Below are positions 15,776 to 27,345 of a stretch of 64,000 nucleotides of DNA, piece after piece. Every line of letters starts with the position of its first letter. Positions within the stretch are counted from its first letter, which is position 1. The DNA is from Hydractinia symbiolongicarpus (Eukaryota > Cnidaria > Hydrozoa > Anthoathecata > Hydractiniidae), in contig NC_079879.1 in the NCBI RefSeq assembly GCF_029227915.1, positions 22,336,501-22,400,500 of the forward strand, in the 5' to 3' direction. The position numbers and the translations under genes were made by a program. The notes under the pieces were generated by a model. The model ran no database searches. It was given only the letters and a program-made list of their open reading frames with translations, and was not told where the DNA came from.

Positions 15776-16529
15776 TTAAGTACACAAGATCTAGGGTAAA
15801 TTTCAGTTTCATGAGGTATATATGAGGTATATATGATTCCTTCTGATAAACTTACCAATCGGTGACATCGGTAATTTCACGAACAAGAATCTAATAAGAA
15901 GGTCAGATTTCCAGACTGATGCCAACCGGACGATAAACCGACACGTTTAAAACCTCAGAGCACTACAATACAACTGTAATTTTTGTGAAGCCGCCTTAGC
16001 CACAGTAGCAGCAGCAAACCTCTTTTGAACGCCCTTTGCATTAGCGTACAACCCACAGTTCATGAGCATACTTCAGAAATGGTGACCACTGTAGGTGTTT
16101 TTCTTATACTAGTTTATATGCAGTAATGCAAGTTGTAAAAACCACCCGGTCTGTTATTTTGGTGTAATGTAGATCACGCCATAACGTTAGCCAAACATCT
16201 AAGCTCTTTTCCTCCCTAAGTACCCTACGGCGAGGGCTAACACCATTAAGGGCGATATACAGATGCCGAGCTGCAACTCTGAAGAAGAACGACTGTGTCT
16301 ATAACAGCTGGTAAAGCTGCTCCTACCTCTCCCGCTAGATACTTGAAAAAATTCTAATTCCCTCTAACAGTTTCTGAACAAACCCCTTTCAACCTCCTCT
16401 ACGATATTTTCGCAGTGTATCGGGATCCGTGGCTGTCAAAGCACGTTCTCGAGAATAACCTGATTGTGGAGAAGATCTCTAGAATTCAATACTAATTCAG
16501 TCAGTACTGACTTCTTGGATGGCAACAAA

Positions 16530-16850
16530 GTATGGAGAATTTGCACTACTCGTTGTCCTTCTTTGCTTCCATGATCTTCTGGTCTTCTTCTTTAGCGATG
16601 TTATAAATAGCCTGGGCGGTAATAAAAATTTTAGGGCTGGCGTTTATTAGAATGGGGCGTTTATTTACAAACAATAGTTTTTTGATATGTGAGTTATTCA
16701 TTATTGCCTTAATATTTACAAGTTCATCTTGTTGTTCTTTCCTCCAAGATTAAAGTCATTTCATTGGCTCAGAGGGGTTCTTGTTTAGTTCATCTGCGTT
16801 TTCCAGCAGATTGAACTGCTCTTTCACCATGCGATGGTCTTGGATCAAGA
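16530..16850 (-). pseudogene. Coding-like minus-strand stretch broken by two stops
   Basis: One frame reads FLIQDHRMVKEQFNLLENAD..SEPMK, then two stops within about four codons, then about 67 open codons (SWRKEQQDELVNIKAIM..KRPILINASPKIF..) ending EAKKDNE and a stop. Codon-like, hydrophilic composition suggests former coding sequence or a transposon ORF remnant. Family not recognised. An intron spanning the two stops is an alternative, but no good donor is present. Confidence 0.3.
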
Positions 16851-17124
16851 AATTGAAAAAGAAAAACACAATATAAAAATCTTTTTTGGAGTTAAATCAA
16901 GAAAAAAAGATCTATCGAATCTTTACGATTTATGTTAATTTAAAGAAAAGAAACGAGAATTAATAACAAACTTTTTTTGATAAATGCCCTTCTTCTATCA
17001 CACTAGGGGCGCTTATAAAAGAGGTGCGTTTGTTTTGAAAAAAATATGGAATAGACCTTTCCCGAATTTCCTAATTATGCCAAACTCAATTAGGTCGATA
17101 CTAAAAATGATTCTCATCCCAAAG

Positions 17125-17215
17125 TTCTTTATCAAAAGGTAGAACAAATTACCTAATTTCGTAAATATTTCTGTTCCTTCTTAAGTCCTTCAACTGCGAA
17201 CTGAGAGTTACGGTC
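17125..17215 (-). other. Short coding-like stretch, unassigned
   Basis: After a TTCTTAG acceptor the minus strand encodes VARLYEGFDRNSQFAVEGLK.. for 28 codons to an in-frame TAG. It may belong with the neighbouring fragments at 14.3-16.9 kb, but no phase-consistent join was found. Confidence 0.25.
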
Positions 17216-18065
17216 AAATCCTTCATATAGCCGAGCTACCTAAGAACAGCCTCGTCTTTAAAATAATTATTTTTTTTCAAATTTAAATAAAATCCAACTA
17301 GAACTTACAACTTATTTGAAGAGCATAGATCCATTATAAAATTTTGGATGACGTTATAATTATTATAATTTATGAAATTCGGGAAAGGTGTATTGGGCTA
17401 AATACATTCGCTGGCAAACTCCGTATAGTTGAACCAAACTCCGTATAACAGATTTACGGAGTGTTACTTCGCATACAAACCACACTGTGTACGTCCAAAA
17501 AAACTACAGCGTGAGCGTGCGCGCCTTGTGGGTTCTTGTGTACCGAAATCGGTTGCCGTTTTTTTATCAAAGCACAACTAAGACGGTTATGATTTTTGCC
17601 TGTTTACGTCCCAATCTTTTCAGCAGAGTGTGTTTGTGTTTTTTTTGCCAGAAAGTGGTGAAGTGAATTGAAGTGCAGGTTGAGAAAGCAATCATATATA
17701 TTCCTTTATATAGCTACATACTTTAATTTCTTATGATTTTGTCATTTCGTCAAGTTGCCTGTTTATGCAATCAGGGTAAATATCTAATTAGGCTACAGTA
17801 GGCTAGCTAGGATGGCACAACTAGCCTGCTGTGACGAAAAGTAGTAGGTGGTAAATCAATTATTAGGCCACTTGTGGCATAGCTAGCTGATTAAGAATTT
17901 ACTAATGTAATTATGATGAACATGTAGCTATCAAGTCTGTGTTAATCGTAGAAATGCCTGACTAAATATTTTGTCGTATTTAAACCATGCTTTTAAACAA
18001 CTTATATAGCATACGTAGCTACACAGAAGATGTACAATTCCGCCATAAGTACAATTTACCCGGGG

Positions 18066-18652
18066 CAAGAGGGTGCTGATAAGCCGCAAACGCCCGCATA
18101 TATACGGGCGAGTTCGGGCGACTTTTTAAATAAAATTGACGGTTGTCCTCCGAAACTGCCCGCACTTTCCCGAAATCGCCCGGAACATTCCTGAAATGCA
18201 ATTCCTTGTAACAAACCATGCGGACGATGGTTGGGAAGAAGGCGCTTGATGAGAAAGGAGTTAATAAAATTTATATATAATTTATTTATAAAGTAAACTT
18301 TTTCAAAAACTATCAAAAAAAGTTCTTCTAAGAACTTCGCTACGACATAGTAAGTTTATTTTAATTTTTATAGTTTTTTTGAATCATATATTAGTGTCTG
18401 TTTTTTTTTTCTTTCGGGCATTGTTCGGGTCTATGCGGGTTTTTTCGGTCGAATAATTGAATTTCTTTCAAAACGCCTAACTTGCCCGAAAACGCCCGCA
18501 CTTTTTACGGCGTATGCGGCTTATCGGCAAAATTCAGGTATTTGCCCAAAAAACCCACATAGTCCCGAACAACCATCAATTTAATTCTAAAAGTAGTCCG
18601 AATTTGCCCGTTTATATGTGGGCGTTTGCGGCTTATCAGTACCCTCTTGAGT
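18066..18652. mobile_element. Foldback element with about 90-bp inverted ends
   Basis: The left arm (about 18066-18160: AAGAGGGTGCTGATAAGCCG.., then CAAACGCCCGCATAT..) is repeated inverted at about 18560-18652 (..ATATGTGGGCGTTTGCGGC, then TTATCAGTACCCTCTTG), with roughly 80% identity by eye. The interior has more copies of the CGGGC/GCCCG motif. No ORF. A non-autonomous DNA transposon is likely; no target duplication was identified. Confidence 0.65.
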
Positions 18653-19468
18653 TCTGTGGGCTACTTATGTCTTTCAGACCTGTAATTCCCAATTTTTATT
18701 TTCCTTGCGATGGTGGTACAATTCCGCTAGGTTTTCTTTTGATGGATCTGGGAAGATTCACTTTGTAATTTTTTTACTGAGATTAGAAAATAGTATAAGC
18801 TAACATATATTGATTACCCAGACTATCTTGCCTATTTCTTACAATAAAACACAGCTGGCAAAATTGTACCTCCCCTGGCAAAATTGTACTACTCCGGGTC
18901 GCTCTGGGTCGTATTGGTCCATTTCAAGCCTATCAATAAGAAAAAAGTACCCATGTGATAAATTGTTCGCCCCAAGCATCCTTAATTTTGTTTGCGCGAG
19001 CGATCTTAAGATACAAAAATTATGAAAATAAAATCGAAAATGTGAAGTGATAAAATTTCTTTGCCTACATCACACAAGTTCAGCAATGGTCACAGCCAGG
19101 AATTTCAACCCAGATATCAAAAGTCAAGTCATCAATTAAACTTTGTGACTACAAGTTAAATTACGGAATGATGGGTCATAAAAATTATTATATACTTAAA
19201 ATAATATTATTGTCAAAGAATAATATTAATTTTACTTTAATCTCAACCTATAAGACTAGCGCTTCAAATAACGTTTTCAAACCTGGGAATTCATCGTTTT
19301 ATAAATATGTAAAATTTGCCAAGAATTCTACAAAGCAAAACAGAGTGTATATAAAATGTGTTTAGTATCTTATAATTTTTACCAAACAGAGTCCTTTTTC
19401 TGTCTAATACTATTTTCCACTCCACCTGTATTTTAATTACTGTTGTTATATAGTTTATTTATGAAAAG

Positions 19469-21744
19469 ATGAACTCTTCTATCTGCAGTTTATTTGAACT
19501 TATGAAGATTGAAGAAATTGTAAATATACATTCCAAGGTAGTTGTTGACATTCTTAATCAATATTTTATGTTGTTCTTCAAGTGTTGTTATTAATATTTT
19601 TTATCTTTGTAGCATGGTGATTTGTTATACGAAGTAAAATGGGTAAACACCTTGGTATGCAAACAACTGCTTGAAAAATTGTTTCCAAACATAGCACCAA
19701 TGATAGACAAAATCAACGAAAAACAACGAGTAAGTATGATACTCTATATGCAGGTTTTTTAAAAGGGGACCTGAGGTATAAAATGATGTTGAACTTATAA
19801 TATAGAGCTTAAAAAGTTGGTTAACAAGACTTTTTAATTTTTTTAACAAAAACTCTCAAGATATTTACATTTTAAAAATTTCAGATTTAATTATGCTCCG
19901 TTATGATGTCATATTAAAGCAATAGCAAATTTTGATATTTTCTGTCATCAGTAATTTTAGACCTATTAAGGGATGTGCATTCAAACTTTATCAATGCATA
20001 GACTTTAAATTGGTGATCAAAATAAAAAGAAATTTTAGAAAAAAAAGTTGTGAAATAAAATAATGTTGATTTAATGTTTGCAAATTTGCCTAAAATTTCG
20101 ATCCTTCAAAAATATTATCTTTAAGTGAAAAACAGTTTTTAGTAAAAGATAACAGTGCACTTACAAAAATTCTCATTTTCGTATTAATTTTAACCTAGAT
20201 TGGTTATATCAATTATAATATTTCGTAGTTTAGTTTTAGTGGAAAACAAGGTTTTTTGACGCCTTTTGTATCGGCCGTCTGCGTTTTAATTTGTTGACCT
20301 CTGCAATAATATAGTCAACTTGAAGTGCTATGTGGATGAGTGACTGATATTTAAAACCAGATTAAACCTTTTTGTTCTTTTTTTATTTTATATCGGTTCC
20401 AAATTCTTACTCCGGTTAAGAAATGTACTTGTAACAGAGAATAGTAGCATTATAACTCGCATTTACGCTAATCTGTGTTTTAAATATCCTGTATTATTAA
20501 CCTGTATTCCCGATGTTTGAGTACCGTAAATTATTTAAAGTTTTAAAAGTTCTTGAAAAATATTTTTGATTGTTACATATTTATATATTTTATTGCAGAA
20601 AAATGACTCACAAAATAATTTTTCTACACAACTCAGAATGAACGAAGATATAAACGCAAGAAAACTGCAGGAAAATATTGTGGAAGATACGAGTGATGGT
20701 GAAGAAGAAGAAGAATGCATCGAGGGAACCATGTTCATGTGTGATATTTGTAACGTAGCATTCCCTACTTATAGATTGTTGTCAAATCATAAACACCAGT
20801 GTCCACCAGGAGAGAACGCAAATACGCATACAACCAGTGAGAAAACATTTAGTTCTGTAGATCATTCAAGAGAATCTGGTACAATCCACGATGATACGGT
20901 AACGTGTGTTACCGAAATCGATAGATCTAAGGAGCCGCAAAATCCACCTTCTGTTTCGTTAACTTGTCGATATTGTTCTTTAATTTTTCTCAACGCGAAA
21001 GAGTATAATACGCATCTGACGAAACATAATAAGAACAATGTAAGTCGTACGGTAGACGATGCAAGTCGCACGGTAGACGATGCAAGTCGCACGGTAGACG
21101 ATACAAGTGGCACGGTAGGCGATGCAAGTAGCACGGTAGACGTTGCTAGTCGCACGGTAGACGTTGCTAGTCGCACGGTAGACGATGCAAGTCGCACTGT
21201 AGATCTAAACTTTAAAAATATGAACAGTAGTGGCAGTGGTTTATCTATTAAGAGAGAGAAATCAGAGACTGTGCTGACGAACAATCCAAACGATACTATT
21301 TACGAGTGTCAGAATTGCAAAATGACGTTCGCAGATGCCGAATATCTGTCGCGGCATTTGGTTCGATGCAGAAATCAAGAACTTTCCAACTTTCGTTGTC
21401 AAGTGTGCCAACGTGGGTTTACGACGAAAGGTTCGCTAGAACTTCATGTCGATGCCGTACATTTAAAAAAGAAAGAATTTGGATGCAGTTTATGCGGGAG
21501 GTTGTTCTCTAGAAAGCATATTTTAAAAGTACATTTAGCCATGCATTACGGAAAACGCGACTTCGCTTGTTCTACATGCGGTAAAACATTTTTACAGAAA
21601 AGCAATTTAAATAGACATGAACGAATACATCAATCGAAAAATTTTGGATATAAATGTCGGCATTGCGGGCAAGCTTTCACGCAGAACAAACATTTACAAA
21701 GACACTTAGAATCATTACATATGGTGAAAAAAGAAGAGGTGTAA
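19469..21744 (+). CDS. Seven-zinc-finger protein with in-frame heptad repeat, 3 exons
   Basis: Probable nuclear DNA-binding protein, specific target unknown. Exons 19469-19537, 19613-19729 and 20599-21744 join in phase 0 to give 443 aa. Residues 1-62 (MNSSICSLFEL.., GDLLYEVKWVNT..) match no domain I can name. An acidic stretch (DTSDGEEEEE) lies near 92-101. Zinc fingers: 110-130 (C2HC type), 185-205 (C2H2), 299-319 (C2HC), then four clustered C2H2 fingers at 329-350, 358-378, 386-406 and 415-436. TGEKP-type linkers are absent, so it is not a KRAB-like array. Between fingers 2 and 3 a tandem ASRTVDD repeat fills about 211-264. The start ATG is the first in frame of exon 1; an additional 5' exon cannot be excluded. 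Confidence 0.85.
21043..21206 (+). repeat. 21-bp coding minisatellite (about 8 units)
   Basis: Unit AGTCGCACGGTAGACGATGC plus one base, repeated about eight times in frame inside exon 3 of the zinc-finger gene, encoding ASRTVDD variants. Third-position and occasional replacement differences (T/S/G) separate the units. A multiple of three keeps the frame open, so copy number could vary between alleles. Confidence 0.9.
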
Positions 21745-22723
21745 GTTATCCCTCTTTTCATAAGTAATCTTTTCCGAATTTAATTTGTATGATGTACGTT
21801 ATTTAGCATTTTACACAGAAAATTGATATAACTAGTCGGTGGCCCGTGGAAAATGCCACGGATTCGCCCGTCCTTTTTATACCGCATTGCATGCGTCTCG
21901 CTACTTTCGGTACAATTTTGCGTGATACACGTATACGGGTATCACTTGTCTTAAACTTACTAGTGCTTGTTTCGTATTAGCAAAACTAATTTTTTTATTT
22001 ATTCTGATAAGTTGTGAAAGGTATAAACAATAATTTCACGTTTTCTGTTTAAAAAGGAACAAGATTTAGTGGATATTGTAATTATGTAGAATTTATAATA
22101 TTTTATATAATTTGGAACGAAAGTTAAATTTTAAAACATTGTACTAAATGTCCATAACTCGCGGAGTAGTTTTTTAAGCTAAAAAAAATCGCAAAATTAT
22201 AAATTTCATGACAGACAATTTGCCATGCAACAACAGGCACAAGAATGTCGATGGGGGATCTAGGACTGCCAAAACATACCTATTTGATATGCAGTAAGGA
22301 AACTGCTAACTAAGCAGGTTATGCTAATTAGGCGATTCTCTAATTTAAGAGTAAGACAAAGCAACATTTAGGCTAGCTAAACATTTTTTTAAGATCCAAG
22401 TTCATCCCCTTTTGATACGCAAGCACTAAATCTATTATTTTACCTTCCTAAATATAAGGCTAGGTTCAGTAGTAGCTATGTACACAATTTAGAAAAAGCA
22501 TGAGATAGATTGATTGTTTTACTTAGCTATGTTAATCGATTTTCTGCAGGTGATTTGAGCCACGTACTCTTTAAAAATGGTGCAAAACAAATGATGTAAT
22601 TTGCCAAATCAGGATTCGAAGATTTTAAATTTGTTAACTTTATTAGGCATTCGTCCTCCTAATTAGGCTATATTATTCTGCTAATTAAGAGCAGTACATC
22701 TAAGTAAAAAGCATGAAAATTTT

Positions 22724-22915
22724 CGCTACGAAGTAATATAATACGCCACGAAGTGGAATACGCCGCGAAGTGAAATACGCCACGAAGTGAAATACGCGGC
22801 AAAGTGAAATACGCCGCGACGAACACAAATACGACTCGACGAAACATTAAACCACCCCACAAAGAAAGATACGACGCCACAAAAACCACACCACGAAGAA
22901 AGATACGACACAACG
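22724..22915. repeat. 17-18 bp minisatellite, TACGCCACGAAGTGAAA unit
   Basis: Five clear tandem copies at about 22738-22815 decay into related CACGAAGAAAGATACGAC units to about 22915. The long minus-strand frames here are products of the repeat and not genes. Confidence 0.8.
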
Positions 22916-23324
22916 AAAAGCATACACAAATATTGTCCATATATAACTCCATACAGCCATTACCCACCATTATTGTTGTGCTTCAATTTAAAATGCGAAA
23001 ATGGTTCTGAGAACTAGTTGAAAACGGCGCGCGGAAACTCTATTTAAACGAGGTGCCAAAAAAAATCCACCGTATTAAAACTGTATAAGTGTCGACTAAC
23101 TAGCCTGTTACAGGCTAGCTAACTTTCAGTTCTCTCTGACTGAACTTTCTCCTTCTATATAGTCTACATTTTATTATCTGTCGATTTTTCAGATTTTATA
23201 CACAGGCGTAGAAATCCCGTAAACATGCAGTGAAGCTAACACAATAAATTATGATGTAAGAAAAGATACTTTGTTAAGCAGATTATCATAGCTAAAATTT
23301 GCAGTACACATGATCAGATCTGCT

Positions 23325-24160
23325 TCATGAAGACGCTTTTGGAGTGCCGCAGGGATTTGTATATTGATGACTTAAAAACTGTCATCAATTCAAATTACCA
23401 TCATCTATATGCGGATGATAAAATAATTATTTCGTCCCATAAAAACTTGGATACCCTTGTCTTGCAGGTCGAGTTAGAACTTTCGCAAGTCGACCTCTGG
23501 CTGAATAATAACAAAATGACTATTAATACGGACAAAACTGAAACAATCTTTTTCGACAACCACAGCCAGTTAAAAAAAGTTGAGAACAAAACTATCAACT
23601 ATATGGGTATTCCTTTGAAGAGGAGCGAAAAAGTTAAATATCTCAGGTAACATTTGATCAAAAAATGCAATGGGAAAAGCACATTAATGACATAAATAGA
23701 AAAATACTAATTAAATATTCTAAAATTAGAACTATTGTATCCTGTTTAACACCTCACACAAAAAAAACTTGTCATGCCATATTTCAACTACTACTCCTCC
23801 GCATGGGCTTGTGCCACCCATTAAAATGTGTCCGTGTAGGAAAGAGAGGGATTATTCACTGAATAATTTACTCATCAAAAACGATGCCATATTAGTTTTC
23901 AAAGCCATGAATCACATTGCTTCTGATTACATGCGTTCAAAAATCCTTTTGACAAAAAAATGTCATAATCATCAAACAAGAGGAGCTTCAAAAAACACTC
24001 TACCCTTGGTCAACATGGAAATTGGCAAAATAGCCCTCCCGTTTAGAGCTTTCAAAGTGTGGAATAATCTTCCACATCAAGTGACCTGTAATGGAAGTCT
24101 GCTTTCATTCTTTATCAGTTTATAAAAATAGCGTTTCGTCGGATGTAGAGCGAAAAATTG
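23325..24160 (+). pseudogene. LINE reverse-transcriptase remnant (C-terminal half)
   Basis: The frame starting at 23327 carries the RT catalytic block HLYADDKIIISS and the thumb-like LWLNNNKMTINTDKTE, then YMGIPLKRSEKVKYLR. After a stop it resumes at 23665 (QWEKHINDINRKI..) and, in another frame, at 23850-24125 (AILVFKAMNH.., LPFRAFKVWNNLP), the usual C-terminus of non-LTR ORF2. Just upstream, GVPQG runs straight into YIDDLKTV, suggesting loss of the intervening VLGPLLF-like block. No endonuclease, 5' end or poly-A tail seen. Inactive. Confidence 0.75.
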
Positions 24161-24284
24161 GTTTAGTAGGAATAAAACAGATGAATATTAATAACAGAAT
24201 GAATATTAGCTATCTATTTAAAAAAAAAGTTATTGTAGAAGTATGGAACGCTATAACGAGTCATGCTTCGGTAATGATATTTTG

Positions 24285-27215
24285 TCATTCGCCGGAAAAA
24301 CACCATTCGCAAATTTTTCATTCGATGGAAAATTAACATTCGCACATTTCAATTTCGTCAATGAAAATTAACAAAAAGGAGGAGATCCTTTAATCGGCAA
24401 GAATATTGGATCATCTTGGCTTAAGTAATAAAGATAAATTTATGGGTCTTAGAATAGCATGCTCAGCTTATGGTGTGATGGGGATAGTTAAGGAAATCGG
24501 CGTACAGGGTGGTGCACCAATTTTTTGTTATAAAGAAACAGATACTTGCCAATTTAATTGAAGATGGTTCTTAATTTCAGAAATTAAACTTATTAAGTGT
24601 TTCAGAAAGAACTGTCTCTATCGGCGGATGAACGAGTATGACCTTCACAAACTGTCTTTTGCGACGTTCCTGATAACAAACTCGATAACGAAGTGAAAGA
24701 AAGTAATTTCGGAATTCCCGTACTGTGGAGAAGTAATGTTGCAACAATTATCGAAAACTAAGCATTATTATTAAAAATTTACTTTGGGCTATTCCAGTTT
24801 AAAAAATCGTGCCTAAGAAAAGCATATAATTTACGAAAGAAGAAAAAAGTCTAAAATATGAGACAAACATGCAGAGTACCAATTATTATAAGTAGAACTG
24901 CCACTAAGTTTAGTTCTTTAGCTAATATTACAACGAATTTAATTAATTAACCTCTTCAACATTACAAACCGAGTCTCAAGAACTGGTGTTTTTACGTGGC
25001 AGAGTCGTTGCTCACGCGAGTTTTTGGACCAATAAATGGACACGTTGAGCACCCGACGAATTTCCTGACTGAAGCAAAAAAGATACATTTTGAAAATTTG
25101 GGAGACTTTAGGAATTGTACATCAAAGCATGCGGTGCAAAACTTTCGAAGATTGTCAGCATACGTGAAGTTCTGTTGTTTTATGTGGTGTTGCAGTTAAC
25201 CAAAATCAGAAGCTAATTATTACAAGCTCGTGAGCTTGTATTAAAACGCAAATGTGTCCCACAAGAATGGAAATTTTTGCCTCTCTGAGCACCGAAGCGG
25301 GAGTTGTTGTGTGTTCGAATCTCATCTTGGTAACTATTTTTAATTTTTTTTTCTTTGCTGTTTTAAATTTTATTTTTTAAAAAGATAAGATAAGTGTTTA
25401 AAAGCTTTATTTAACTAACGGGAACAGTATAGGTGTTTTTACCAAAGTTTACAAAAGTGAATGTAAGAAGAATGCCTGGAAAGTAGACTGCAAAAAATAA
25501 AATTTCCACAACATAAGAGAGAAACGAAGATGCTCCACCCTATCAATTTATTAAATACATCGATTTTACAAAATTTAGTTAAAATGTAAGCAAAAGTCAA
25601 ATTATATTGTAAATAATGACGAGAACGAAATTCTTTTCGCTACGCTAATGACACGCCAACATAGAAAAATATGATTTCGGAAACACGTATATGAAGCATG
25701 TCACCCTCCGTATAGCATACTCCGTATGGTTACACCTTTTAGCACATTCTGCATACTGTGCATAACAAATTCTGCATAACATACTCTCGTTATCTCACAA
25801 CCTGTATGCCATAATCCGTTTGCTGCAATCAAGCTAATGTTCCCACACTCTGTAGTAGGAAAAATGATGTGCTTGTCTTTTTAACTTGTTTTTTATGGTG
25901 ATTATATTTCAATTTTTTCGGAAATAGTTTTTAACAGTCTTATATTGCAATATTTTACTTTAAGGTGGCAGTAACCCTTTTTAGCTGTCCAAATAGCTGA
26001 ATTATTTACTCAGTGTTTTATTTATACCATTTTTTTTACTATTTCCTGAAAGTATAGGCCATAATAATACATAATAAAATGATTTTAACTTAACACTAAA
26101 ATTGTTGAGTCAGCAGAAATTTTTATTTAAAAATGTATCATAAACAAGAAAAAAATCGGCTTCTACGAACTCCAACTTTTTACAATCTCATTATTTTTCA
26201 TCAGCTTCTGTTTCTAAAAGAACCTTGGGTTAACCCTGTTAAAACGGTGTGCGGATTTTTTTTGTCCATTTTTAATTTTTTAACAATAGCCTTTAGCTTC
26301 CCCTGCTGCATCGAACGCTGTTAAAAGAAAATATTCCGAATAAAAAGACTTCCGCACACCGTATCATGGCTGCATGATACACCAGCATGTCTGAAAATTT
26401 TAAAGTAAAACGAAAATGCTATTGAAAGTTAAAGCTCGTGCAGTGTAGCATAGTGAAGTTCGTCTTAAATTTCTACATAATGCGCCATCTTTGTTGTTAT
26501 TAACGTTTCTCTTTAATACTACGTCATTTCTTTCAGTACAATTTCGCAAGCGCGTAGACTTAAGTGGGATTTTCACGAAGCGAATTGAACAGCGAATTCG
26601 ACGGCGAATTGTATCTGAGCATGCGCAGTTTTGTTTATTTTGATTTTGCATCGAAATATTCGCTTCGCTGAAAAGTAGAAACAGTTCCTACTTTTTCGCG
26701 GCTAAAGGTTTCGCTGCTAGTTTTTGACCAATCAGAACGCGGTTAACTAATGTAAACAATGACTTTGGCGGCTAATTTATTTTGTCGTGAAAATTCGCTG
26801 TCGAATTCGCCGTTCAATTCGCTTCGTGAAAATCCCTCCTTAAACTATATTCGGCAAAAATATGAATTTTATTTTAAAGAGGGATTGTTGAGGTTGAATA
26901 CTTTTGGTGAAAGATAATGTATTTTAGCCATAAAATCGTGACAAGTGTGTTACAACAAAAAGAATATGGATATATAGTCTGAAAATAACCTTTCGTAACA
27001 AATAACGTAAAAAAAATTCCGATTTTTTAAAAGGTTACTGCCACCTTAATAACATTTGTTGGCAAACTCCGTATAGCTAAACCAAACTCCGCATAGAAGC
27101 TATACAGAGTATTACTCCGTATAGAAACCACACTCCGTACGTTGCATTTTTACCGAATGCTAATTTTTTGAATGAAACATTTGCGAATGAAGTTTTTCCA
27201 GCGAATGAAAAAGGT
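24285..27215. repeat. Inverted pair of 'GCGAATG' subterminal repeats
   Basis: About 40 bases at 24285-24325 (CATTCGCCGGAAAAACACC..) reappear inverted at 27170-27215 (..GTTTTTCCAGCGAATG). Both occur in clusters of GCGAATG units. They could mark the ends of one degenerate 2.9-kb non-autonomous element, or be two independent copies. Confidence 0.35.
26564..26839. mobile_element. 276-bp MITE with about 47-bp terminal inverted repeats, TTAA flanks
   Basis: The left end GTGGGATTTTCACGAAGCG.. and right end (inverted) GGAGGGATTTTCACGAAGCG.. match over about 47 bases with few differences, and include AATTCGACxGCGAATT blocks. TTAA at 26560-26563 and 26840-26843 is the likely target duplication. No coding capacity. 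Confidence 0.75.
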
Positions 27216-27239
27216 GCGAATAAAGTTTTTCCAGCGAAT

Positions 27240-27345
27240 GATAAAGTATCAGTACTGAATGACATAATATATGTACTGAATGACAAAATATATGTACTGA
27301 GCGACATAATATATGTACCGAATGATAAAATATATGTACTGAAGC
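27240..27345. repeat. 21-bp tandem repeat, TATGTACTGAATGACAAAATA unit
   Basis: Five near-identical direct units with GAATGACATAATATATGTACT variation, next to the GCGAATG repeats. The unit is a multiple of three and makes both strands appear open, so the frames here are not genes. Confidence 0.75.

Larger units (their letters stand above)
13830..19468. other. Intergenic region, repeat-rich, with unresolved coding-like segments
   Basis: Separates the divergent UPRT and zinc-finger genes. It contains a TTAA MITE, a foldback element and scattered 'ACTCCGTATAG' repeats (around 14150 and 17405-17480). Several short minus-strand open stretches between 14344 and 17215 are described separately. No complete gene could be assembled. 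Confidence 0.5.

Noticed and set aside
20862-21284. 140-codon open frame on the minus strand
   Set aside because: Antisense shadow of the zinc-finger exon, kept open by the 21-bp repeat, whose length is a multiple of three.
22668-22970. 100-codon minus-strand frame with Phe/Val/Ser-rich sequence
   Set aside because: Translation of the 17-18 bp minisatellite; low-complexity product with no start context.
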